Shown: piece by piece, positions 26,138 to 36,100 of the stretch
Position numbering within the stretch: the first letter of the stretch is position 1
Layout of the letters: every line of letters starts with the position of its first letter
Source: Akkermansiaceae bacterium UBA2381
GTDB lineage: Bacteria; Verrucomicrobiota; Verrucomicrobiia; Verrucomicrobiales; DEV007
Assembly: GCA_002344215.1 (NCBI GenBank)
Contig: DDSV01000049.1
Location: 122,519 to 186,518, forward strand
Reading direction: 5' to 3'
DNA: 64,000 nucleotides
Program-made: the position numbers and the translations under genes
Notes under the pieces: model-generated
The model's database searches: none
Seen by the model: the letters and a program-made list of their open reading frames with translations, nothing else
What the model was told of the DNA's origin: nothing

Positions 26138-28960
26138 TCAGTGGTTAAACATGAATTCCTTCGAATTCAGGACCGCCCAGAAAACATCGTTCAGCACCAG
26201 TTCACGCTGGGCGGCATCCTCGCCCACGCTGGCCACCTGGCTCATGAGTTGTTTGGTCTCCTCAGGAGTGGGTTTGCGGGAAAGGCTCCTCACATACAAC
26301 TCCTCGATAATCTGCTCCGGCTTTTTGCCCTCGGCGAGGAGACGCTTCACGACTCCGCCCTGCTCGATCTTGGTAGTCACCGCGGGTCCGTTCAGCAGGT
26401 GAAGGGCCTGGGAGAGACTGGGGTCCATTTTCACCTCGCAGGAGCAAACGGTTTCACGCGTGGCTCGCCCGAAGGTGGTCAGGAAATAATCGGTGGTATT
26501 TCCGTCCGCGATCTGAACCGCTCTGGAGCCCAGCGGCAGCCCCTGAAACTTGTTCTTTGTCTCCGTAACCTGAGTGATCGTATCCAGCATGACCTCCGCT
26601 CTCTGGCGACGGATGCGAGACTTCGCAAAGTTGTTCAAGTCATCCTTGTTTGACGGATTCGCCTGAGTGGAACGCTGGTAGGTGGCGGAGTTGCAGATGT
26701 CTCTGACCAACTGACGGAAGTCATACTCATATTCTCCCTGAAAGCGGTCAGCAAGAGCGGTCAGCAGTTCCGGATTGGTGGCGGGGTTGCTGATCCGGAC
26801 ATCATCGACCGGGTCGATGATCCCCACTCCGAAGAAATGAGACCAGACCATGTTGGCAATATTTCGTGAGAAATATCCATTCTGGGGAGAGGCGAGCCAG
26901 TTGGCGAGAACTTCACGGCGGTCTTTGCCAGCGACGTCGGGGACTTCCCCGCCAAGAAACTTCGGTGCCATGACCCGACCACCGACGAGATGCTTCACGT
27001 CCCCGCTGCCCCGGTTATAGACAATCTGCTCCGTCTGATCGACTCCTTCCTTTCGACCCACCTGGGCAAAAAAGGCGGCCCAACTGTAATAGTCGTCCAT
27101 GGTCCATCGGTCGAACGGGTGGTTGTGGCACTGGGCGCACTGGAGTCTCATCCCCATGAAGACCTGGGCCACGTTTTCCGACAGCTTCAGGCTGTCACGC
27201 TCCACCTGATAGAAGTTGGTCGCCGGGTTGGCAAAGCTCCCCCCTTCCGAGGAAATCATATCAATGACGATTTCATTGAGAGGGCGGTTTGCCGCGATCT
27301 GATCACGCAGCCATCCATTGTAAAGAAGGGCGGCTTTGTAGGAGATACCGAGACCGAGATTCGGGTTCGACCTGATCTGGAGGAGCTCCGACCACTTCAT
27401 CACCCACATCTCGGTGAACTCTTTGCGCTCGAGAAGCTTGTCGATAAGCTTGGCGCGCTTTTGGGCATCCTTATCAGCGGAGAACGCGTTGAACTCCTCC
27501 ACGGTTGGCAACTGACCCACGATATCCAGCGAGGCACGGCGGATGAACTCCTCATCGCTGCAATTTCCGGAGGGTAGAATTCTCAGCTTGTGCAGCTTGT
27601 CGTGCACAAGACCATCAATGTAGTTATTCTCGGGAACAGTCGGCCGGGTATACTCGAGACCCTCGGGGATCACAATCGTCTGGATCCCGACGGTATGCGT
27701 TTCGTAGCGGGCCATGATGAAGGCTTCCCCCCGCTTACCGGCGGTGACGAGGCCGGTCGTGGTGACCGCTGCCGTTGGCTCGTTGTTGGTGATAAACACC
27801 GCCAGGTTGGTGACATCCCGGTCGTGTCCGTCTGAAAACTTGGCTCGCACGGTAAGCTGCTGCTTTGCTCCAGCGCCCTCCAGAACCAGTTTCGGCGGGT
27901 AAAGCACCAGTTCGGTAACCTTGGGCACTTCTTTCGAATCCTTCTTAGTTGCCCCGGTAGCAACCCACTCGACCATCGTATTGAAGGCCGGGCTGCCCTT
28001 TTCAAAGAGCTTTCCTCCCGTGTGAGGCACAGCCTCGACCGATTTCTCGACCAGGAGAGACTCCTCAGGGATCGCGAGATTGATCCGATAACCGGCCATT
28101 TCCCGAGTCAGACGATAGTGGTCACCGTCGGGATCGTAACCAAAAAGTGAAAGCATGAAACCATCCTGACCCCTGGCCGAACCATGACAGGCACCGGTGT
28201 TACAGCCTTCGCTCATGAAGACCGGCATCACATCAAGGTGAAAATCAATGGGCCGGTCTACCGCCGCCTCTTTCACAGTGACGGGAATCTTCACTCCCTT
28301 GTCAGCGACTTTCACTTCCAGCTCGGTCTGTCCGTCTTTTTTCGGAGTAAATTCGTTGCGGGTCTTCAGCCCCACCAGCGCCGGGTCAGCGAAGGTGAAA
28401 GTGGCATTCGCCGTGACATCAAGAGTCGTGTCGTCATCATAGGTAGCCATGACCACCACGGACTGGGTATCGCGGGCCTTTTCCAGGGTGATATCAAGCG
28501 GGAAAGCCTCGACCTTGACCAGTTTCTTCCCGTTATCCTTCAGCGGTTCGGCTCCTTTGAAATCTTCCTCTTTCCGTGCTACCAGCGTGAGTTCCGCAGG
28601 CCACTCGGCACCTTCGGCAATCCACTGACGGAGTTTCGCGATTTCGTGCTCATTGAGGGGCCGGCCTTTTGGCGGCATCACATCCGAGTCGTCCGCCGGA
28701 AGAGAAACCAGTTCGATCATCAGCGACTCGTCGGGCTTTCCCTTCACGAGAACTTCCCCACCGTCTCCCCCTTTGAAAAAGAGGTCCGCCTTATCGAAAC
28801 GGAGATTGGCCTTCGCCTCCTTCGCATCATGACAGTTGACGCAGTTGAACTCGAGAATCGGCTGGATGTCCCTGGCAAAGTTGATCTTTGCCTCCTCGGA
28901 ATAGGCGATACCCGAAGCAAAGAGCGCCACCGCGCCGGTGATGGAGAGTTTTGATTTCAT
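26138..28960 (-). CDS. Exported PSCyt1 / Ig-like / DUF1549 / DUF1553 multihaem protein
   Basis: A 940-residue protein, start ATG 28960 (MKSKLSITGAVALFASGIAYS, signal peptide). The PSCyt1 domain carries CVNCH and MPPKGRPLNE. Bacterial Ig-like modules follow (about 160-250 and 370-450), with a CNTGACHGSARG segment between them that may hold a non-canonical haem. DUF1549 has CAQCHNHPFDRWT, and DUF1553 fills the C-terminal third (NMVWSHFFGVGIIDPVDD). It is the last gene of an operon with the PPC protein and DUF1501 protein, ended by a strong terminator. The family is widespread in planctomycetes and verrucomicrobia; its biochemical role is not established. Confidence 0.93.
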   Translation of the reverse strand: MKSKLSITGAVALFASGIAYSEEAKINFARDIQPILEFNCVNCHDAKEAKANLRFDKADLFFKGGDGGEVLVKGKPDESLMIELVSLPADDSDVMPPKGRPLNEHEIAKLRQWIAEGAEWPAELTLVARKEEDFKGAEPLKDNGKKLVKVEAFPLDITLEKARDTQSVVVMATYDDDTTLDVTANATFTFADPALVGLKTRNEFTPKKDGQTELEVKVADKGVKIPVTVKEAAVDRPIDFHLDVMPVFMSEGCNTGACHGSARGQDGFMLSLFGYDPDGDHYRLTREMAGYRINLAIPEESLLVEKSVEAVPHTGGKLFEKGSPAFNTMVEWVATGATKKDSKEVPKVTELVLYPPKLVLEGAGAKQQLTVRAKFSDGHDRDVTNLAVFITNNEPTAAVTTTGLVTAGKRGEAFIMARYETHTVGIQTIVIPEGLEYTRPTVPENNYIDGLVHDKLHKLRILPSGNCSDEEFIRRASLDIVGQLPTVEEFNAFSADKDAQKRAKLIDKLLERKEFTEMWVMKWSELLQIRSNPNLGLGISYKAALLYNGWLRDQIAANRPLNEIVIDMISSEGGSFANPATNFYQVERDSLKLSENVAQVFMGMRLQCAQCHNHPFDRWTMDDYYSWAAFFAQVGRKEGVDQTEQIVYNRGSGDVKHLVGGRVMAPKFLGGEVPDVAGKDRREVLANWLASPQNGYFSRNIANMVWSHFFGVGIIDPVDDVRISNPATNPELLTALADRFQGEYEYDFRQLVRDICNSATYQRSTQANPSNKDDLNNFAKSRIRRQRAEVMLDTITQVTETKNKFQGLPLGSRAVQIADGNTTDYFLTTFGRATRETVCSCEVKMDPSLSQALHLLNGPAVTTKIEQGGVVKRLLAEGKKPEQIIEELYVRSLSRKPTPEETKQLMSQVASVGEDAAQRELVLNDVFWAVLNSKEFMFNH

Positions 28961-29014
28961 TACTTGAGATAACGGTTGAGACAACTGGTCGGGGCTTCTG
29001 TTTAAAGTCCCCTC

Positions 29015-31504
29015 TTACTTATTCGCGCCCTCTTTTTGCGCTTCCAGACGAAGCTGTTCGAGCCGGGAAAGCGGCTTTTCCTTTTTCACCGGAGCTGGAG
29101 CCGCCGCCGCCACTTCAGTCTTCGGCGCCGCTTTGACTTCCTTAGGCATTGGATCAACGCGGAACACCGATCCCATGGCGAGGCGATGAAGAATCGGCTC
29201 ACCGTCTTTAAACACGGTTGCCGTGCAGAATACGCCTTTGTGCTGGCCAACGGGGGTCTTGTCGGAGGTAACAATCGGGAAATTGAGACCTTCAAGATCC
29301 GACTTCAGCTTCAACACTTGTGAAGTCGAGTGGGCCGGCAAGCCGAACAGCTGCACATCTGCCTCTCCCGTAAAATCGCGGAGTTGCTCCACCTCAGCCA
29401 GCATTTCGGCCGTCTCACCCTGCTTCGCCGTGGTCAGATTCAGCTTGATCTTCACAAAGGGCTCTTCAACTGACAGATTAATGAACGGGGAGGCGGTAAA
29501 CATCTTGCCCGTCGGTCCGTCAGATTCGGCAACGACCGTCAAGTTCCACGTATTCAACTCCGCGTTCTCATTCGCGTTCAGTTCATACTCGAGTTCAGTG
29601 TCCTTCTCATTGAAGATCATCGTTGCCGGAGTGGTGATGCCCGGCGGTATCCAGGGAAAACGAACCGTAATCTTCTTGTCGTAACCGTCCTTGCGGTGGG
29701 CGCGCACTTTAAGCTTCAATGCTCCATTGCGGACAATGGGTACTTTCGGCTGGTCGATCGTGATCGAGTAGGGAATCGGTTCGGTCACGGAGACCGGGAC
29801 CCCGGGATGATAACGGGTGTAATACTCAACACCGTTCTGAGGACCGCGAACGAGATCGATCGCCTGGATGAATTTTCCAACCACCGGCTTGTCGCCCTCG
29901 GCTGTTTTAACGAGAAGGTCATACATCCCGCCGCCAACGGGGGCATCAGGCGCGGCTTTGAGGAGCACCGGAAACTGGCTGACCGACTTCGGAATGGTGC
30001 CGGAGATCATGGTGACCCCCGCCGGAAGTTTTGGCATTTCAAACTTCAGATCACCGGAGACTCCTTTCCGGGTCATATTGACAACCATTGAATAGTAGCC
30101 GCCCTGAGGAACATCGAACTGCTTCATGTATTGAAGGTCACGACGCAGCATTTCGGGCATGGTCACATCGATGGAGGGCGGAGGGGAAATTGATTCGATT
30201 CGGTAGACGTAATCAACCCCGCCGCGCGAGAGCATATCCTTGATCTTGACGTAGTACTCGCCATCAGCGGGTGCTTTAAAGTCGACCCGACTGTCCTTTG
30301 TCGCGTCCGCGTCGTCGTTCGACCCCAGGGAGCCCATTTTGTCGTTGTAAACGGTAAGCACGGGATCAACCGGAGATCCGAGCGCGTTCGCGAAGACTTT
30401 TATCTGGAAGCTCTGATCTTTCTTTGCCGAGAATTTGAAAAAATCTTCATCGCCCTCGGCCTGGAGAACTCCGTTGAAGGCGAGCGGGAGAGCACCCGAC
30501 GTCGTCACCTCCGCATTTGTATTGTTCGGCTCTTTCTCCAGCACATTATCAAAAGGACTGAGGCGCACTTCGTTGGGAGAAGGCGTCGACATCCCGTCTT
30601 TGGGAGCAAAAACACCGAACTGATCATTGAGCGCGGCCTCGGGAAGTTTCGTTTTCTGTTTGTAGGGACCTTTCACGTCGCCCAACATGGTGAATTCAAC
30701 TTCGGTCCCGGCTTTGCCTCCCATGGGGAAAATCCCGGTAGGTCTGGGGAAATTTCCGATATGCGCACGGTAGCGCCCTCTCCCCTGATAGGCGGCATCC
30801 CGCACCTCAATGAGGTAATCTCCGTCCTCCGGAGCCTCAATCGAGAGAATTGATTCCTGCTTCAGGAGTGCCGATCCGTCGGCGGAAGCGATCTCGAAAC
30901 GGTCCTTGTTGAGAATGGCAACAAAGGGATCGATCGCGATGTTTAGCGGAATATTGTTGATCCGAAGCCCTTCAACCTCAACCGAGATGCGCTCCCCCTT
31001 TTTGACGGTCACCTGATAATAGTCCGTCTCTTCAGGTTTCGCCTCTCCTTCGATGGTCACGTTCATCGAGATCTTCTGAGGAACGGCGATATCGTCGTTC
31101 GGCTCGACTTCGTCGACATTGGGGAATTGCGAAACCCAGAAATTACGAGCGTAACTGATCCCGCTCCGACACTGAAGGCGCAGGTGGTGCTCACCCAAAC
31201 GGCAATCCGGGGCAATCACGAGCGTGATTTCGACCTTCTTGTCATCCACCACCTTGATGTCTTTGGCGCTGATTCCGGGGTAGTGGAACAGGACAGACTG
31301 GACGTCGCTGAGACGATTTCCAATAAAGTTGACCTTCACTTCGGTCCCAACCTTCCCTCCTCGGGGAATCGTGGTAGATAGATCGGGGGAAGCAGCCTTA
31401 ACAAAGCCCCCTGATATGGCAAGTGCCGCCAGCCCGAGAGCTGCCAGCACCTGCTTCAGGGTAATTGTGGAGACCGCACTCTGATGAGACAGAATACGTT
31501 TCAT
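29015..31504 (-). CDS. Exported PPC-domain protein (bacterial pre-peptidase C-terminal domains)
   Basis: An 829-residue exported beta-rich protein with a long N-terminal signal (about residues 1-37, LKQVLAALGLAALAISGGFV). Two PPC-type modules show the typical NVDEVEPNDDIAVPQKI and NVLEKEPNNTNAEV openings, each followed by EDFFKFSAKKDQSF-like or TDYYQVTVKKGERISVEVEG strands. Ig-like strands fill the rest, and the tail is Lys/Ala/Pro-rich. No enzyme motif was seen. PPC modules occur in secreted proteins and may help adhesion or targeting. It is the middle gene between DUF1501 and the DUF1549/DUF1553 protein, a gene order that recurs in these phyla and suggests a surface assembly. Confidence 0.85.
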   Translation of the reverse strand: MKRILSHQSAVSTITLKQVLAALGLAALAISGGFVKAASPDLSTTIPRGGKVGTEVKVNFIGNRLSDVQSVLFHYPGISAKDIKVVDDKKVEITLVIAPDCRLGEHHLRLQCRSGISYARNFWVSQFPNVDEVEPNDDIAVPQKISMNVTIEGEAKPEETDYYQVTVKKGERISVEVEGLRINNIPLNIAIDPFVAILNKDRFEIASADGSALLKQESILSIEAPEDGDYLIEVRDAAYQGRGRYRAHIGNFPRPTGIFPMGGKAGTEVEFTMLGDVKGPYKQKTKLPEAALNDQFGVFAPKDGMSTPSPNEVRLSPFDNVLEKEPNNTNAEVTTSGALPLAFNGVLQAEGDEDFFKFSAKKDQSFQIKVFANALGSPVDPVLTVYNDKMGSLGSNDDADATKDSRVDFKAPADGEYYVKIKDMLSRGGVDYVYRIESISPPPSIDVTMPEMLRRDLQYMKQFDVPQGGYYSMVVNMTRKGVSGDLKFEMPKLPAGVTMISGTIPKSVSQFPVLLKAAPDAPVGGGMYDLLVKTAEGDKPVVGKFIQAIDLVRGPQNGVEYYTRYHPGVPVSVTEPIPYSITIDQPKVPIVRNGALKLKVRAHRKDGYDKKITVRFPWIPPGITTPATMIFNEKDTELEYELNANENAELNTWNLTVVAESDGPTGKMFTASPFINLSVEEPFVKIKLNLTTAKQGETAEMLAEVEQLRDFTGEADVQLFGLPAHSTSQVLKLKSDLEGLNFPIVTSDKTPVGQHKGVFCTATVFKDGEPILHRLAMGSVFRVDPMPKEVKAAPKTEVAAAAPAPVKKEKPLSRLEQLRLEAQKEGANK

Positions 31505-31525
31505 AGGGGATTGGATAGTTTGAAA

Positions 31526-32860
31526 TCAGGCCGACTTTTTCGCGATGATGTCATCAATCACGCTGCCACCATCGACGATCTCAATTGGACGAGGACCGGG
31601 TGCGATAAGCTCCTTATCTGCAGTGATTCCCATCTGAGCGTAGACAGTTTTGGCAAAGGACTGAACATCAACCGGATTCTCCTCGGGCTCAGCCGCGAGG
31701 GAATCGGAGCTTCCGTAAACGTAACCCCGCTTGATGCCGCCGCCGGCAAGCATCGTGGAGAACACCTTGGGCCAGTGATCACGACCATCGGTCTTGTTGA
31801 TCTTCGGAGTCCGTCCGAACTCGGAAGAAACCATGACGATAGTCGAGTCAAGAAGACCTCTTTCATCGAGGTCAGTGAGGAGCGTGGCGAGAGCCTGGTC
31901 AAACTTGGGCACCTGGGCGGCAATACCGGCCTGAATGCGGTCGTGCATGTCCCATGAGCCATAGGTCATGGTCACAAGGCGGACACCGGATTCCACGAGG
32001 CGACGACTGAGCAGCATGCGCATCCCCGCGTCATTCTTCCCATAGCGCTCCTTGGTCTTCTCGTCCTCTTTCGAGAGATCGAACGCTTCGCGAGCTTCAG
32101 CCGAGCCGATCAGGCTGTAGGCCTTTTGATAAAAGCTGTCCATCGCATCGATCGAATCAGCCTTCTCCATGCTGCGGAAGTGGCTGTCGACGGCCTCAAG
32201 CATCGTGCGGCGGCGCTCGAAACGCGCGGCATCAACTCCGCCGGGGAGGGTCAAGTCACGAACCTGGAAACCCTTGTCAGCAGCCGGATCGCTGCCCACC
32301 GAGAACGGACCATACATGGAACTGAGGTAACCGGTTCCGGCGAACTCATTCGGAACATTCGGCACACAGACGTAGGGAGGGAGATTCTTGCGTGAACCCA
32401 GCTCGTGGGAGATGACCGAACCGAAGCTGGGGAACTTGATCGCCGGGCTCGGACGATAGCCGGTGAACATGTTGTGGGTGCCCCTCTCGTGAGCTGCCTC
32501 GCCATGGGTCATCGACCGAATCACCGTCATCTTGTCAGCTACCTTGGCAAGATGCTTGAAATTTTCACTGAACTGAAGTCCGTCCACGTTGGTATTGATC
32601 GCGTTGTAGGGACCGCGATACTCAACCGGCGCATAGGGCTTGGGATCCCAGGTTTCCTGGTGAGCCATTCCCCCGGGAAGGAAGATGTGGATCAGGGATT
32701 TGGCGACCCCTTCTTTCGACTCGTAAAACTTGGCCTGGGCTCTAGCCTCCACCTTGAGCAGCTCGGGAAGGGCAAGGCCCAGTCCGCCGGCAAAGCCGAC
32801 CTGCAGAAATTCCCGGCGGTTCGCCAGCCCTGAGTTGAAAAATCCTTTGCAGCCTTTCAT
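31526..32860 (-). CDS. DUF1501 domain-containing exported protein (second copy)
   Basis: A 444-residue DUF1501 protein, first gene of its operon, 21 nt before the PPC gene. The N-terminus has a twin-arginine type signal with NRREFLQVGFAGGLGLALPE. Family motifs are SLIHIFLPGGMAHQETWDPK, STIVMVSSEFGRTPKIN and GRDHWPKVFSTMLAGGGIKR. It belongs to a different subgroup from the copy at 14101-15576, being shorter and with different flanking sequence. Function is unknown; its regular pairing with DUF1549/DUF1553 suggests the two act together outside the cytoplasm. Confidence 0.93.
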   Translation of the reverse strand: MKGCKGFFNSGLANRREFLQVGFAGGLGLALPELLKVEARAQAKFYESKEGVAKSLIHIFLPGGMAHQETWDPKPYAPVEYRGPYNAINTNVDGLQFSENFKHLAKVADKMTVIRSMTHGEAAHERGTHNMFTGYRPSPAIKFPSFGSVISHELGSRKNLPPYVCVPNVPNEFAGTGYLSSMYGPFSVGSDPAADKGFQVRDLTLPGGVDAARFERRRTMLEAVDSHFRSMEKADSIDAMDSFYQKAYSLIGSAEAREAFDLSKEDEKTKERYGKNDAGMRMLLSRRLVESGVRLVTMTYGSWDMHDRIQAGIAAQVPKFDQALATLLTDLDERGLLDSTIVMVSSEFGRTPKINKTDGRDHWPKVFSTMLAGGGIKRGYVYGSSDSLAAEPEENPVDVQSFAKTVYAQMGITADKELIAPGPRPIEIVDGGSVIDDIIAKKSA

Positions 32861-32883
32861 AGATGGTTTGTTGTTGATAAGGA

Positions 32884-33018
32884 AAGGAAACGTTGATAAG
32901 CCCTAATCTCAAGGGGCGTCTTTACGTAGAACGTAGCGTGTCTGCGGGGAACGGGAGGGCCATAAAGGGCCATCCGAAACCCGCGTTCCCGTGATGAGAT
33001 TCCGGGCGACGTTTCCTT
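32884..33018. repeat. Nested imperfect palindrome in divergent promoter region
   Basis: Three pairs of complementary arms are nested in order: AAGGAAACGT 32884-32893 with ACGTTTCCTT 33009-33018; AATCTCA 32905-32911 with TGAGATT 32995-33001; GGGAACG 32947-32953 with CGTTCCC 32984-32990. It occupies nearly half of the 289-nt gap between the DUF1501 operon and the cytochrome-WD40 gene. It could be a mobile palindromic element or a control region. Confidence 0.6.
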
Positions 33019-33149
33019 GAAAAGATCGTATATTTAACCACATTTTCGAGAATTAAAATCGCCCCCGCGGATTTTATGCCGTTCGGCACCAATTCGTGAT
33101 GGTGTCCCAGAAGAGTTCCGCACTTAACCTGCCATCTTTCCCTTCATTC

Positions 33150-36100
33150 ATGAAAGCAAATCGAACCCTCGCCGCGATGCTCTTACTCTTCGGCCTGCAG
33201 GCATTGAACGCCGCGGAAGAAGGAGCGAAGGTCACTTTCGCCGACGATGTTTTCCCGATTCTTGAGAACAAGTGCGTCAACTGCCACAACACGGATGAAG
33301 CCAAGGGCGGCCTCGACCTGGCCAGCTTCGGGGCCACCATGACAGGTGGTTCCGGGGGCGCGGTTGTCGTCTCCGAGGATCCGAAGTCCTCGCGCCTTTA
33401 TACCCTCGCCGCCCACACCGAAGAACCCATCATGCCCCCCAAAGGCACCAAGGCGACCGACGAGGAGTTGAAAGTGATCGCCAACTGGATCGCGGGAGGG
33501 CTGCTGGAAACCAAAAACTCCAAGGCGAAAAAGTCGGACAAACCGAAGCTGGACCTGACCTCGGTCACTTCGACCGGCAAACCCGAGGGCCCCCCGGCGA
33601 TGCCGGAACATCTCATCCTGGAACCTTCCCTGGTGACGGATCGCCCGAATGCGATTCCCGCCCTCGCCCACAGCCCCTGGGCACCCATTCTTGCCGTGGC
33701 AGGCCAAAAGCAGATTCTCCTTTATCACTCACAGGATTACGATCTTCTCGGAGTCCTCCCCTATCCCGAAGGTTTCCCCCAAACCCTCTCATTCAGCCCC
33801 AACGGAGCTTACCTCTTCTGTGGCGGCGGAAGAGCCGGCAAATCGGGCAACGTGGTGGCATGGGATATCAAAACCGGCGAACGCGTGATCGAAGTCGGGA
33901 AGGAGTTCGACATTGTTCTTGGGGCCGATGTCTCCCCAGACCTGAAACAGGCCGTGATGGGCGGTCCCGGCCGGGTCATCAAACTCTGGGACACCGTCGC
34001 CGGAGAACAGATCAGCAGCATCAAAAAACACACCGACTGGATGCTCACGGCGGCCTATAGCCCCGATGGAGTCATCTATGCGACCGGTGATCGGAACGGG
34101 AACCTCTATGTGTGGGAAGCCGCCACGGGCTACGAGTTTTACACCCTGAAGGGCCACACCCTCGCCGTGACCGATCTCGACTGGCGCATGGACGGCAACG
34201 TCCTGGCATCATGCGGTGAGGACGGACAGGTGATGCTCTGGGAAATGAACGGCGGAACCCAGATCAAAAAATGGGACGCCCATCCGGGTGGTGCGCAGGG
34301 AGTCGATTTCGCCCCCAACGGGAATATCGCCACCGTCGGTCGCGACAAAAATGTGAAGATCTGGAAAGGCGACGGAACCGCTATCCGGACGATCGCCGCT
34401 TCTGATGACGTCGTTCTCAGCGTGGCCTTCAGTGATGACAGTAAACGCGTCTTCACCGGTGACATTCACGGCAACATCAAAGGATGGGACGTGGAAAACG
34501 GAGCAGTGGTGGCGAGCATCGATTCCAATCCTCCCCCGATCGAACAGCAGCTTGCCTACTCCGAAAAACGAATTGGCGAGCTTACCGGTCAGCTTCCCAA
34601 ACTCGAGGAAGGCGTCAAGGCCGTTTCCGCCGAACTAACCGCCGCCCGGAACGGACTCGCGGAGATCGACAAGGCCCTTTCCACTGCGACTCAGGCGCGC
34701 GACGCGCAAAAGGCCGAGGTCGCCCGACTCGACGGCGCCACCAAGTCGCTCACCCCTCAGGTCGAGAAGCTTCAGCAGGATGTCACCGCCAAGAATGCCG
34801 TGGTGAAAACAAACACGGATGCCATCAATACCGCGACGGCCTCGCTCAAACCGCAACAGGATGAGGCGACCCGACTTGCCGGAGAACTGGCCAAGCGCGA
34901 AAGTGAACTGCTGGCCGCGAAAACTGCCCTTGATGCAGCCAAAGCCGCTGCCGCAAAACCGGTCCTTACCGCCGAGCAGAAGACTCAACACGACGCACTC
35001 GCTGCGGCTCAAAGCGCGGCATTGAAGGCCCGCGAGGCAGCCGACGCCCTCGTCGCGGCAAAAACGGCGGAGCAGACCGCCGACTCCGCCAAACTGGCCG
35101 AGGCGACGAAGGTTTCCACTGACGCCTCCGCCAATGCAACACGGGCGAAGGCAACCGCAGATGCTGCCAAAGCCGCACTCGACGCCGCCACTGCGGCGAA
35201 GGCCAAAGCGGAAGCCGATCTCGCTGTGGCCTCGAAGGATGGCCTCACCCCCGCAGCCGGAATCGTTCAGGCTCGCGATGCGGCTCTCGCAAAGGAAGGC
35301 GAACTTGCAAAGGCGCACCAAGCTGCCGCCGCCGCGCTCGCCTCTGCGGAAGGCACACGCAACCAGGCCGCCGAGGTCGTTCGTCAGGTTCAGGAAAAGG
35401 CAGCCAGAGTCACCGCAGAGCTTGCCGCAGCGAAGCAGGATCAGGCAGCCAAAACCGACGCTTTTGCCAAGGCCGATGCCGCCTTCAAACCGCTGCGTGA
35501 TATCGCTGCCGCCGGAGCCGCTCTCGTTCAGAAAGCCCAGGCCGATGCGACCGCGAAGTCGACCGCCTTTGCCCAGGTCGAAAAGGCGCGCAACGATGCC
35601 AAGACCGCCTCCGACCAGGCCGGTGCCAAAGTGGCGGCCAGCAACGCCCTGATCGAAAAATCGAAAGCCGCACTCGCGCCCGCCCAAGCCGCCGCAACGC
35701 AGGCTGCCGCCGCGCTCGCCGCGAAGCAGAAAGAACTGGCTGACGCCCGCACTCAACTGGCCGCCCGCCAGGCTGAACTGGCCAAATCCGAAGCGGCCAT
35801 CGCCGCGAACACCAAGCAGAAGGAAGCTGCCGCTGCCAAGGTGGCCGCCGTGGTGGCCAAAGAGGCCGCCTCGAAAAAATCGATCGAGGTCGCCAAAGCC
35901 GAACTTCACACAAGTCAGTTTCTCCAGAAAAAATGGCAGGCTGCGGCCATCAATCTGACGGCGATGCGTGAAACCGAAAACCTCGACGACATGACCGTGA
36001 AACTCGGTGATATGGTCGTCGAAGAAACCGAAGCGAAAAAGGAAGTCGATCAGGCAAGCAAAGCCCGCTCCGAAGCCGAGACCACTCTCGCCACGGCAAA

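Noticed and set aside
34635..35909. Long minus-strand glycine-rich open frame (424 codons)
   Set aside because: It is exactly antisense to the alanine-rich coiled coil of the cytochrome/WD40 gene; GCC-rich codons give Gly-rich antisense. No family motif is present.
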